51,796 nucleotides of DNA from contig JAWABU010000007.1 in NCBI GenBank assembly GCA_038884455.1, positions 1 to 51,796 of the forward strand. Direction: 5' to 3'. Of the stretch, positions 24,304-31,876 are shown piece by piece; positions within the stretch are counted from its first letter, which is position 1, and each line of letters starts with the position of its first letter. The DNA is from Candidatus Thermoplasmatota archaeon. GTDB lineage: Archaea > Thermoplasmatota > E2 > DHVEG-1. The notes under the pieces are model-generated. The model was not told the origin of the DNA, did not search any database, and worked only from the letters and a program-made list of their open reading frames with translations. The position numbers and the translations under genes were made by a program.

Positions 24304-25332
24304 ATGAACGAAAAAGAGTTGTTGAAAAATCATATTACACATATTAATCGGTATGCCTCAGAGATTAAACGAGAGGTAACGTTGATGGAGATCTGCGGTG
24401 GTCATACCAATGTGATTATACGGTATGGTATCCGTGATATTCTTCCGGAGAACATTCGGTTAATCTCTGGCCCCGGATGCCCCGTGTGTGTAACGACACA
24501 GCATGATATCGATTGTATTGTAGAATGCGCACGTCATGGTATTCCGATTGCAACGTATGGAGATATGCTTCGAGTACCAGGAAATAAAATGAGTTTGGAT
24601 GAGATTCGTGGGAAAACTGGTATGGTTTTTGAAGTGTATTCAGCTTCTGAAGTTGTTGAATTGCAGAAAAAATATCCGGATATTGTTTTTTTCGGGATTG
24701 GTTTTGAAACAACAGCACCAATGACTGCTTTTCTCCTAGACAAAAAGATTTGCGTGTATTCTGCTCATAAATTGATTCCGCCAGCGTTGAAGATGCTTGC
24801 ATCAGGTGATCTGAAGGTGGATGGTTTTATTAATCCAGGTCATGTTTCAACGATTATCGGAATACAACCGTATACTAAGATTCGAATCCCTCAGGTTATC
24901 GCGGGTTTTTCGGCTGAGCAGATTCTTCGATCCATTCGTATTCTTCTGGAACTTATCCGTGATAAGAAACCGATCGTGGTGAACGGGTATCCTGAAGTCG
25001 TACGGCAACAGGGTAATAAAAATGCTCGATTGTTGTTAAAAAAATATTTTACTGTTGTTGATAGTGAATGGCGTGGACTTGGAGTTATAGCAAAATCTGG
25101 TTTGGAGGTTAAAAATGCTACGTTGAATGCAAAACATAAATATTATGATACAATAAAAAATGTACTTCCATCGAAAAAAACTCCATGTCGTTGTGGCGAC
25201 ATCTTGCGTGGTCTGATCGAGCCAACCGAATGCCCGTTGTATAAAAAACAGTGTACACCGAAGAATCCTCAAGGAGCATGTATGGTTTCGGCTGAAGGAA
25301 GTTGTGCGATTTATTATCGATATGGAAAGTAA
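24304..25332 (+). CDS. hypD: Hydrogenase maturation protein HypD
   Basis: 342 residues. Scaffold with HypC for building the Fe(CN)2CO unit. Seen: MEICGGHTNVIIRYG, LISGPGCPVCVT, GFETTAPMTAF and FINPGHVSTIIG, plus the C-terminal Cys set for the 4Fe-4S cluster (CRCGDILRG, CPLYKKQC, CMVSAEGSC). Its normal partner HypC is not encoded in this window. It ends 16 nt before the hypE ATG. Confidence 0.96.
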   Translation: MNEKELLKNHITHINRYASEIKREVTLMEICGGHTNVIIRYGIRDILPENIRLISGPGCPVCVTTQHDIDCIVECARHGIPIATYGDMLRVPGNKMSLDEIRGKTGMVFEVYSASEVVELQKKYPDIVFFGIGFETTAPMTAFLLDKKICVYSAHKLIPPALKMLASGDLKVDGFINPGHVSTIIGIQPYTKIRIPQVIAGFSAEQILRSIRILLELIRDKKPIVVNGYPEVVRQQGNKNARLLLKKYFTVVDSEWRGLGVIAKSGLEVKNATLNAKHKYYDTIKNVLPSKKTPCRCGDILRGLIEPTECPLYKKQCTPKNPQGACMVSAEGSCAIYYRYGK

Positions 25333-25348
25333 TCTAAAGGTGTTTTGT

Positions 25349-26326
25349 ATGAATGATGATGTAGTCACCTTAGCAGAAGGTTCTGGCGGCAGAGAGATGC
25401 ATGAGCTGATTCGAAGTTATGGTTTTTCCTATCGGGGAAAATGGAAAAATTATGATACTGATGCTGCAAGTTTTGATCTTGATATGTCACGAAGTCTCGT
25501 TTTTACAACCGATTCTTTTATTGTTGATCCGATTTTTTTCCCAGGAGGTGACATTGGACATCTTGCATTCTGTGGTACGATTAATGATCTTGCGGTGCTC
25601 GGTGCACAGCCGATTGGCGTTTCTCTTGGCATCGTTCTTGAAGAAGGATTTCCAAAAAAGGATTTAAAAAAGATCATCTCAACGATAAAAAGACTCTCTG
25701 GGAAAACAAAGATTCCTGTAGTTACTGGTGATACGAAGGTGATGCAGAAAGGAACTATTGATAAGATTGTAATTAATTCTGCTGGTGTTGGTCTTGTGAA
25801 AAAAAAAGAGATGCTGATAAAAAAAATAAACCCTGGCGATAAGATTATTATTTCTGGTGGTCTTGGTGAACATGCGGTTGCGTTACTTTCAAAGCGTTTT
25901 CAGTATAAAACGACGATTGTATCTGACTCGAAGCCGATTTTCGAAGAAATCCGCAGTGTTCTTCCGCTGATTAAAGTTGCAAAAGATCCTACCCGTGGTG
26001 GTCTTGCGTCGTCACTTCATGAGGTCGCTCAGAGATACAAGGTTGGCATGGTGCTTGATGAAGAACGCATTCCCGTGAAACCAGGAGTGAAAAAGGTATC
26101 GGAACTTTTAGGGGTAAACGTGTACGAACTTGCCTGTGAAGGTCGTTTTGTGTGCGTTGCTTCAGAAAAAAATGCCTCCAGGGTTGAAAAAAAGTTACAA
26201 GATTTTAATTCTGATGCTGCGATTTGCGGCAGGATTACAAAAGGAAGTCATATTATCATTCAAAGTATCCTAGGTACAAGAATTCTCCCGATGCCCAGTG
26301 GTAGAATTGTTCCAAGGATCTGTTAA
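25349..26326 (+). CDS. hypE: Hydrogenase maturation protein HypE
   Basis: 325 residues of the AIR-synthase-like (PurM) fold. Dehydrates the thiocarbamate on its C-terminal Cys to a thiocyanate. Seen: LAEGSGGREMHELI, FTTDSFIVDPIFFPGGDIG, CGTINDLAVLGAQP, ATP-site TGDTKVM, DPTRGGLASSLHEVA and the C terminus PSGRIVPRIC with the carrier Cys last. The ATG at 25349 is chosen since AAAGGTG lies 6 nt upstream; the frame is open to 25304 within hypD. Confidence 0.95.
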   Translation: MNDDVVTLAEGSGGREMHELIRSYGFSYRGKWKNYDTDAASFDLDMSRSLVFTTDSFIVDPIFFPGGDIGHLAFCGTINDLAVLGAQPIGVSLGIVLEEGFPKKDLKKIISTIKRLSGKTKIPVVTGDTKVMQKGTIDKIVINSAGVGLVKKKEMLIKKINPGDKIIISGGLGEHAVALLSKRFQYKTTIVSDSKPIFEEIRSVLPLIKVAKDPTRGGLASSLHEVAQRYKVGMVLDEERIPVKPGVKKVSELLGVNVYELACEGRFVCVASEKNASRVEKKLQDFNSDAAICGRITKGSHIIIQSILGTRILPMPSGRIVPRIC

Positions 26327-26337
26327 GGGATATACTT

Positions 26338-26682
26338 ATGCATGAGCTTCCATTGACGACAAATTTAATTCAAATGGTTGTTACCGAATGTAGAAAAAGA
26401 AACATTGCTCGCCCGAAAAAAATCGTTGTTGATCTTGGTATGTTTACGTCATATAGTAAAGACTCTTTGGTGTTTTATTTTGATCTGTTGAAGCAACAGG
26501 AGTTGATACTGAAAGAATCAACACTCTACATCCACGAAGTACCTGGAAAGATAGTTTGCAAGCAATGTAGGAAAAAAAGTATTATACATGATGTATGCAT
26601 GCTGGTGTGTCCGAAATGTTATTCAACTGATGTTACTATTGAACAGGGAAAAGAAGTAATCCTTCGAGAAATTGAATCCTAA
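26338..26682 (+). CDS. hypA: Nickel metallochaperone HypA
   Basis: 114 residues. Inserts nickel together with HypB. The nickel site MHELPLTTNL (H2, E3) is at the N terminus; the zinc site is CKQC near residue 74 and CPKC near residue 95. It lies 11 nt after hypE and 12 nt before hypB. Confidence 0.95.
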   Translation: MHELPLTTNLIQMVVTECRKRNIARPKKIVVDLGMFTSYSKDSLVFYFDLLKQQELILKESTLYIHEVPGKIVCKQCRKKSIIHDVCMLVCPKCYSTDVTIEQGKEVILREIES

Positions 26683-26694
26683 GGGGTTTTGTAT

Positions 26695-27414
26695 ATGTGC
26701 GAGGACTGTGGTTGTCAGATTCATAACGGTGAGCCTAAGAGGGTCACGATTAACCGATCGGTGACTGAAGTTAACGATATTCTTGCGGATCAGATTGCTC
26801 GGAGCTTACAGCAAAAACAGATTTTATGTGTGAATATTATGGGTGCTCCTGGTTCCGGGAAGACAACCGTGATTGAGGGGGTTTTGAATTTTCTTGAAGT
26901 GTCGAGTGTTGCAGTAATTCAAGGTGACCTCGAATCCGATATTGATAAGAAAAGACTTGAAAAAAGAAAGATTGAAACAGTTCAGATTAACACGCATAGC
27001 GGGTGTCATTTGAACTCGTCGATGGTTCATACAGCTCTGCTTGATTTGGATTTGAAGAATAAAAGATTTCTTTTTATTGAAAATGTTGGTAATCTGGTGT
27101 GTCCTGCTGGTGTTCGTATTGGTCAGCATATCAACATGGTTGTAAGTTCAACTCCAGAGGGAAGCGATAAACCAAAAAAATATCCGTATATTTTTCTGGA
27201 TGCGCATGTCGTGGTTATATCAAAATATGATTTAGCTGAGATTGTTGGTTTTGATGAGGAGCAGTATATCGATGATATTAAAAAAATAAATCGTAAAATT
27301 TGTTTCGTGAAAACGTCATGGAAAAATACAGAATCATTTCGAGAGGTTGTGCAGTTCTTAGAACATGAACGTGATCATTTACTTGGGCATCACCATGGTC
27401 ATACTGATATATGA
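26695..27414 (+). CDS. hypB: Nickel GTPase HypB
   Basis: About 239 residues. N-terminal Cys motif MCEDCGC, G1 P-loop MGAPGSGKTTVIEG near residue 48, and the switch region HTHSGCH-like (NTHSGCHLN) with the metal-site Cys and His; IENVGNLVCPA follows. The C terminus ends GHHHGHTD, a short His tail that may store nickel. The ATG at 26695 is preferred over a TTG at 26689. Last gene of hypDEAB. Confidence 0.95.
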   Translation: MCEDCGCQIHNGEPKRVTINRSVTEVNDILADQIARSLQQKQILCVNIMGAPGSGKTTVIEGVLNFLEVSSVAVIQGDLESDIDKKRLEKRKIETVQINTHSGCHLNSSMVHTALLDLDLKNKRFLFIENVGNLVCPAGVRIGQHINMVVSSTPEGSDKPKKYPYIFLDAHVVVISKYDLAEIVGFDEEQYIDDIKKINRKICFVKTSWKNTESFREVVQFLEHERDHLLGHHHGHTDI

Positions 27415-27455
27415 AAAAATTTTCATGTACAAAAATAAAAAAATAAGATAAAAAA

Positions 27456-27761
27456 TTACAGTTGATTGACCAGTTCCATCATCTGGCGAGCATGTTTTTG
27501 AATGATACTCATGTCTCGGCCGGCTGCTTTTGCTTTTTCTTGAAGTACGCCCATCACTTTCATGATGTCTTCTTTTGTTGGGTGGTCATAGTCAGCATTC
27601 ACACGGTTGAATGCTTGTTTAACTAATATTTTTGTATTTTTTCTGATTTCTTCTTCAGAGACTGGTTTTCCGGTTGCTTCAGCTCCTTTTTTCATAAATT
27701 CCTTATGTGCCTCAACAAAACAGTTGATGAGTGCTTCTCGGACTTCAATATTTGTTGGCAT
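27456..27761 (-). CDS. Small helical protein after hemerythrin, unknown
   Basis: 101 residues, all helical (EALINCFVEAHKEFMKKGA, EEEIRKNTKILVKQAFNRV, KEDIMKVMGVLQEKAKAAG, IIQKHARQMMELVNQL). No family recognised, no signal or membrane segment. It is the last gene of the run MCP-cheW-hemerythrin, 57 nt after the hemerythrin gene, so a role in the same signalling module is possible. It ends opposite the hypB 3' end. Confidence 0.55.
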   Translation of the reverse strand: MPTNIEVREALINCFVEAHKEFMKKGAEATGKPVSEEEIRKNTKILVKQAFNRVNADYDHPTKEDIMKVMGVLQEKAKAAGRDMSIIQKHARQMMELVNQL

Positions 27762-27818
27762 ACGTCCTCCTATTTTTCAATTTATATGTAGAGATATATG
27801 TTTCAAGCAGTGGATTAC

Positions 27819-28226
27819 TTAGTATAACCCATGTTCATTGAAACATTGTGAATATCGTTTATCGGTTCCTTTGATATGGTTTACCAACCAATCTCTGAGA
27901 AAATTCATTACATCCATAGTTAATACTGTTCTTCCTGTTTTGAAATCATTTTGGAACGCAAGGACTTTTTGGACGAATTGTTTATGTTCTGCTTTATGTC
28001 GTACTGCTTCTGAAAAACGGAATTGATCAAAGTATTTTTCTTCAGTGCTGAAATGTGTTCCAGCGTAGGTGATGAGCTCGTCAAGAATTGGTGCTATAGC
28101 TGTCTTTCCTTGACCGACTTTCATCAGTTCATGGAGTTGATTTAACATTTCTACGAGTCTTTGATGTTGGATGTCGATCTCCTTGACGTTAACACTAAAT
28201 GATGCATCCCAGTTCATTAAAGCCAT
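27819..28226 (-). CDS. Bacteriohemerythrin
   Basis: 135 residues, a single four-helix hemerythrin domain that binds O2 at a di-iron site. All seven ligands are visible: H21, H58, E62 (HFSTEEKYF), H77 and H81 (RHKAEHKQF), H117 and D122 (NHIKGTDKRY). It follows cheW by 15 nt and lies in the MCP operon, which suggests oxygen sensing or supply for taxis rather than bulk storage. This is inferred from position only. Confidence 0.92.
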   Translation of the reverse strand: MALMNWDASFSVNVKEIDIQHQRLVEMLNQLHELMKVGQGKTAIAPILDELITYAGTHFSTEEKYFDQFRFSEAVRHKAEHKQFVQKVLAFQNDFKTGRTVLTMDVMNFLRDWLVNHIKGTDKRYSQCFNEHGLY

Positions 28227-28241
28227 AGCGAACCCATCTTA

Positions 28242-28790
28242 TCAACTAGCAGATTTTTTTTCTTCGAGTGTTTTAAGGTTTTGCTCTGCAGTTTTCTGCG
28301 CTTGCCAAATCTGCTCATAATCCTTTGATTCAAGAACCTTGCTCAAATCAAGCAACGTCAACAAACGCTTCTCATCCAAAATACCAACACCCTCAATATA
28401 ATTATGGTCAATACTGCTCGTAATCATACTCGGCGCATCACGAATCTTCTCACCTTCAAGTCGTAGTACTTCAGTCGCACTATCCACGATCATACCTACC
28501 GTATTATTCCCTACCTCAACCACCAAAATCCTCGTATCATCATCCACCGGTTTCGACGGCAATCCTAGCTTCATCGCAAGATCATTGACCACAATAATAT
28601 TTCCACGGAGATTAATCACTCCTTTAATGAAAGGAAGTGTATTTGGAATACGGGTTACTTCTTCCCAGCGGATGATTTCTTTGACTTTATTGATATTCAC
28701 CCCGAACTCTTCGCCAGCGAGCTCAAACACCACCAACTGCTGCTCATTAAACGACTTTTTCGTTGTGTTGCTTTCAGTTCCAACAGGCAT
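28242..28790 (-). CDS. cheW: Chemotaxis coupling protein CheW
   Basis: 182 residues. Couples MCP to CheA. Typical marks: QLVVFELAGEEFGVNINKVKEI, IPNTLPFIKGVINLRGNII, and VGMIVDSATEVLRLEGEKI. The short C-terminal extension (QIWQAQKTAEQNLKTLEEKK) is helical. It lies 28 nt after the MCP gene. The other che genes lie 8 kb away, beyond the hyp cluster; CheA has its own CheW-like P5 domain. Confidence 0.94.
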   Translation of the reverse strand: MPVGTESNTTKKSFNEQQLVVFELAGEEFGVNINKVKEIIRWEEVTRIPNTLPFIKGVINLRGNIIVVNDLAMKLGLPSKPVDDDTRILVVEVGNNTVGMIVDSATEVLRLEGEKIRDAPSMITSSIDHNYIEGVGILDEKRLLTLLDLSKVLESKDYEQIWQAQKTAEQNLKTLEEKKSAS

Positions 28791-28818
28791 ATCTATTCCT
28801 CTCAGTCACCTTGCACCA

Positions 28819-31080
28819 TTAACTTTTAATCTCAGGATTCTTCGGAGTCTCGACCGCAGTTGATGCTTCAGCAGCAGGATTGCTTTTCCAATGTTTCTCC
28901 TGCTGCTGCCGATGATGCAGTAAAGTTTTTTTCACAGGTTGATGTACGACTGGCTGCGATGATGACACCGGTGATGATGTTGTGGTGGGAGACGTATTTT
29001 TATGCTCCCACGACGAAGTAGATGTTGTTGTTTTTTCTCCATCGAGCTTGAACTTTGAAACGATGTTTTTGAGATCACTGGCAATTGATGCCATCTGTTG
29101 TGCTGCGCTGGAAACCTGCTGCATTGACGAGGTGACTTCTTGAATTGATGCACTGACTTCTTCAGCGCCGCTTGCGTTTTCCTGTGCAACCGCTCCGACT
29201 TCCTGAGCTGATTTGTTCACTGCATTAATCACTGTTGGCAACAGTTCAAATGCGGCGACTGCTGCAGCGACACCTTTTCCGCCTTCTTCAACTTGTTTCG
29301 TATTTTCGCCCATACTGCGAACCGCGCTTTCGATTTCTGCTTGAATTCCTTGGATGAGGTTGGAGATTTGTTGAGTTGCCTGACTTGACTCCTCCGCAAG
29401 TTTTCTGACTTCATCAGCAACGACGGCAAAACCACGACCTGCTTCGCCAGCACGTGCTGCTTCAATTGCAGCATTCAATGCAAGCAGATTGGTTTGTTCA
29501 CTGATCTGATTAATGGTGTTGACGATTTGTCCGATTTCCTTGGATTTTTCACCAAGCGCTGCAATTTTCTGAGCACCTTCCAAAGTGGTTTTCTTAATTA
29601 GTTCCATTTTTTGACTAACGTCTTGTGCGGCTTGTTGACCTTTCGCCGAGGATTCTCCTGCTTGCTGAGCTTGTCGAAGCATGGTCTCTGAGTCTTTTGC
29701 TGTGTTCTGTGAACCTGTTGCGACTTGTTGAATGGTACTTGAAACTTCCTCCATACTTGCATTGACTTCCTCTGCACTTGAGGAGAGTTCTTCAGCGCTA
29801 CTTGCAACCTGCTCAGTACTATTTTTAACTGCAGTTATCGTTTCTCGAAGTCCATCGAGCATCGTCTTAAATCCATCAGCAAGTTTCTTTACATCGCCTT
29901 TGACACCCTCAACAGCGATATCCTGCGTGAGATCTCCTTGAGCGATATAACCTGCAGAAGTTGCTATCTGCGCGACAGGTTGAGCAACGTTATCAAGCAT
30001 CTCATTTAACGATGCTGCCATAAGACCGATTTCATTAGTACTTTTAATACTGCATCGTTTTGAGAGATCACCGGTTTCTGCAAGTTGTTTGAGTTCGCTG
30101 CCGATGGTTGCAAGTGGTTTGGTGATTGAACGGGTAATGGTCCATGCAAGAATCACACCTATTGCTATGGATAATCCAAGAAATACGATGATCATCATGT
30201 TTGCCTGGAGTTGTGCTGCTGCCTGTTGCTCATGGGCAATCGATACGATCAGATACGCACCGCCATAATAGGTATCTCCTTGCTGACTGCTTCCCATGAT
30301 TTTGCTGCCTGCTTCAACCATACCTTCGAGGGCGGCTGCTTTTGCGACTTCATTTTGATGATATATATTTGCTTGTGCTAAATATCGAGAAATATGATTT
30401 ACAACGTTATCTGCTTCTGTTTTAAGTTCTGTGTTTCCTGCAGCTGCAGCTAAAGTTAAAAGTTTCGCTGCTTCAGTTTGTGTTGCAGTCATTGCTGTAT
30501 CAAATGCGGTCCATTTCTCTTCAGTAGGTGTTCTAATATAGTCGAGAGCTGCTACCCGGTGTAAAATGAATTTAGCTTCAACCACATGTGATTGTTCGCT
30601 TACAGTACTTCCAGGTGTTGTTAAGGTTCTGATTTTTGCAATCTCAGCATTGAACGCTGCTCCTATAGCAGTCCATTCAGGTAAAACCTCATTGGCATTT
30701 GATTCTGTTTTAGCAATGTAGGTATCAAGATGAGTTTTATAATTTGCAAGCGGCGTTGCCATTCCATCAAGAATTCCTTGTATCTGCGAATCAATAATCA
30801 TTGTTTTCATTTCAGTTATTCGATCACTAATCGTTGTCAGCTGTTTATTTGCATTGGTAACATAGACGTCCTCACCATATAACATGTAATTGTTGACCTG
30901 CCTTCGAAGTTCAATAGTATCAGCAACAATCCACGCTGCATCATTCGTTGTTTCACTAGTTAACGCTGCCGTACCAAGCGCATTATATCCCACGATACCA
31001 ACTGCTGCAGTTAATACGATTAGGGTCACAAATCCGATCACCAGCTTCTTACTTATTTTCATATCATTCCATTTTCCCAT
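28819..31080 (-). CDS. Methyl-accepting chemotaxis protein
   Basis: 753 residues. TM1 at about 12-34, a long all-helical outside domain of about 255 residues (HBM-like bimodular helical bundle, such as [17 protein letters not shown] and [14 protein letters not shown]), TM2 at about 290-312 ([19 protein letters not shown]), HAMP ([22 protein letters not shown]), and a signalling hairpin with tip [19 protein letters not shown]. Glu/Gln-rich methylation helices with EEVSSSIQ-type repeats are on both sides. A disordered Ser/Thr/His-rich tail of about 75 residues follows. The ATG at 31080 is set by GAGGAG; 5 codons upstream look non-native. Confidence 0.93.
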   Translation of the reverse strand: MGKWNDMKISKKLVIGFVTLIVLTAAVGIVGYNALGTAALTSETTNDAAWIVADTIELRRQVNNYMLYGEDVYVTNANKQLTTISDRITEMKTMIIDSQIQGILDGMATPLANYKTHLDTYIAKTESNANEVLPEWTAIGAAFNAEIAKIRTLTTPGSTVSEQSHVVEAKFILHRVAALDYIRTPTEEKWTAFDTAMTATQTEAAKLLTLAAAAGNTELKTEADNVVNHISRYLAQANIYHQNEVAKAAALEGMVEAGSKIMGSSQQGDTYYGGAYLIVSIAHEQQAAAQLQANMMIIVFLGLSIAIGVILAWTITRSITKPLATIGSELKQLAETGDLSKRCSIKSTNEIGLMAASLNEMLDNVAQPVAQIATSAGYIAQGDLTQDIAVEGVKGDVKKLADGFKTMLDGLRETITAVKNSTEQVASSAEELSSSAEEVNASMEEVSSTIQQVATGSQNTAKDSETMLRQAQQAGESSAKGQQAAQDVSQKMELIKKTTLEGAQKIAALGEKSKEIGQIVNTINQISEQTNLLALNAAIEAARAGEAGRGFAVVADEVRKLAEESSQATQQISNLIQGIQAEIESAVRSMGENTKQVEEGGKGVAAAVAAFELLPTVINAVNKSAQEVGAVAQENASGAEEVSASIQEVTSSMQQVSSAAQQMASIASDLKNIVSKFKLDGEKTTTSTSSWEHKNTSPTTTSSPVSSSQPVVHQPVKKTLLHHRQQQEKHWKSNPAAEASTAVETPKNPEIKS

Positions 31081-31187
31081 AATTTCTCTCCTCATGTTCT
31101 ATTTGTTTTTTCTTTTTACGGAGAACGGCGAGAAAAAATTATTTTTTAAGTATATCTACGCTGTACTTCTTTCCCTAATTTACGTCT

Positions 31188-31245
31188 CTATCAAATCTAC
31201 AGACAACCATACATCCCATCTGTACTCTTGTTGTTTATTTGATAG
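31188..31245 (-). ncRNA. Nested stem-loop in the MCP leader
   Basis: On the minus strand, 9-bp CTATCAAAT/ATTTGATAG encloses ACAAC/GTTGT and then TACA/TGTA around GATGGGA. It lies between a strong TATA (31298-31312) and the MCP start, in a leader of about 200 nt that holds no ORF. It may control MCP expression, or be a small RNA. No known riboswitch motif is recognised. Confidence 0.3.
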
Positions 31246-31297
31246 CCCTCTCATCCTTCTCCAGAATGATTTACTATAGACATGATATGAAATGATG

Positions 31298-31312
31298 GTT
31301 ATATAAAGTTTA
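31298..31312 (-). promoter_or_regulatory. Promoter of the MCP operon
   Basis: AAACTTTATATAACC on the minus strand combines BRE-like purines and TATA. Predicted start near 31277, about 197 nt before the MCP ATG. The region 31081-31394 holds no gene; besides this promoter and the stem-loop I see nothing in it. Confidence 0.45.
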
Positions 31313-31394
31313 TTTATATAAGGATGTATCTAATAAAAAGAACAAAAATATCACAATAAAGGAAGAATATCTCGGTTCAAAGAGGTACGTCCTG

Positions 31395-31835
31395 CTAAGC
31401 ATCAGGGATGTGTTCTAAAACATCTTCGATGATTTTTAATTTTGTTTCTGAAAGTTCGTACGGCTTCTCAAGAAGTTTGTCAATACGTTGTTTTAAATCT
31501 TTGATCTCAAACGGTTTTTCAATATACGCATCTCCAAGAATCTTCCCAAAACCACGGCTGAAATTATCAGTTTTAGCAGTGAGAAACGCCACTGGGATTT
31601 TTTTCCAAGATTCATGTTTTCGAAGTTTTTTATACACTTCCCAACCGTTCATCTCAGGCATCATAATGTCGAGAAGGATCAGATCGGGTATTTTGTTTTT
31701 TTCAAGGAGTTCAAAACATTTTTTCCCGCTGTCAACTTCAATAACCGTATAGTTTGGATCAAGCGTTTCAAGTCCATCTTTCACAGTATACGTAATGAGA
31801 CGACTATCATCAACAATCATAATCTTTTTAGTCAC
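31395..31835 (-). CDS. Single-domain response regulator
   Basis: 146 residues: a receiver with D9/D10 (MIVDDSRLI), phospho-acceptor D56 (LILLDIMMPEMNGWEVYK), T in FLTAKTD and K in YIEKPFE, then a short helical tail of about 25 residues and no DNA-binding domain. GTG start with GGAGATGG about 5 nt upstream. It lies 41 nt after the five-PAS histidine kinase and is its likely phosphate acceptor, perhaps controlling other proteins by contact. Confidence 0.85.
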   Translation of the reverse strand: MTKKIMIVDDSRLITYTVKDGLETLDPNYTVIEVDSGKKCFELLEKNKIPDLILLDIMMPEMNGWEVYKKLRKHESWKKIPVAFLTAKTDNFSRGFGKILGDAYIEKPFEIKDLKQRIDKLLEKPYELSETKLKIIEDVLEHIPDA

Positions 31836-31876
31836 ACTACATCCATCTCCGTAAACGTTGATATCCGCTGTCTCCT

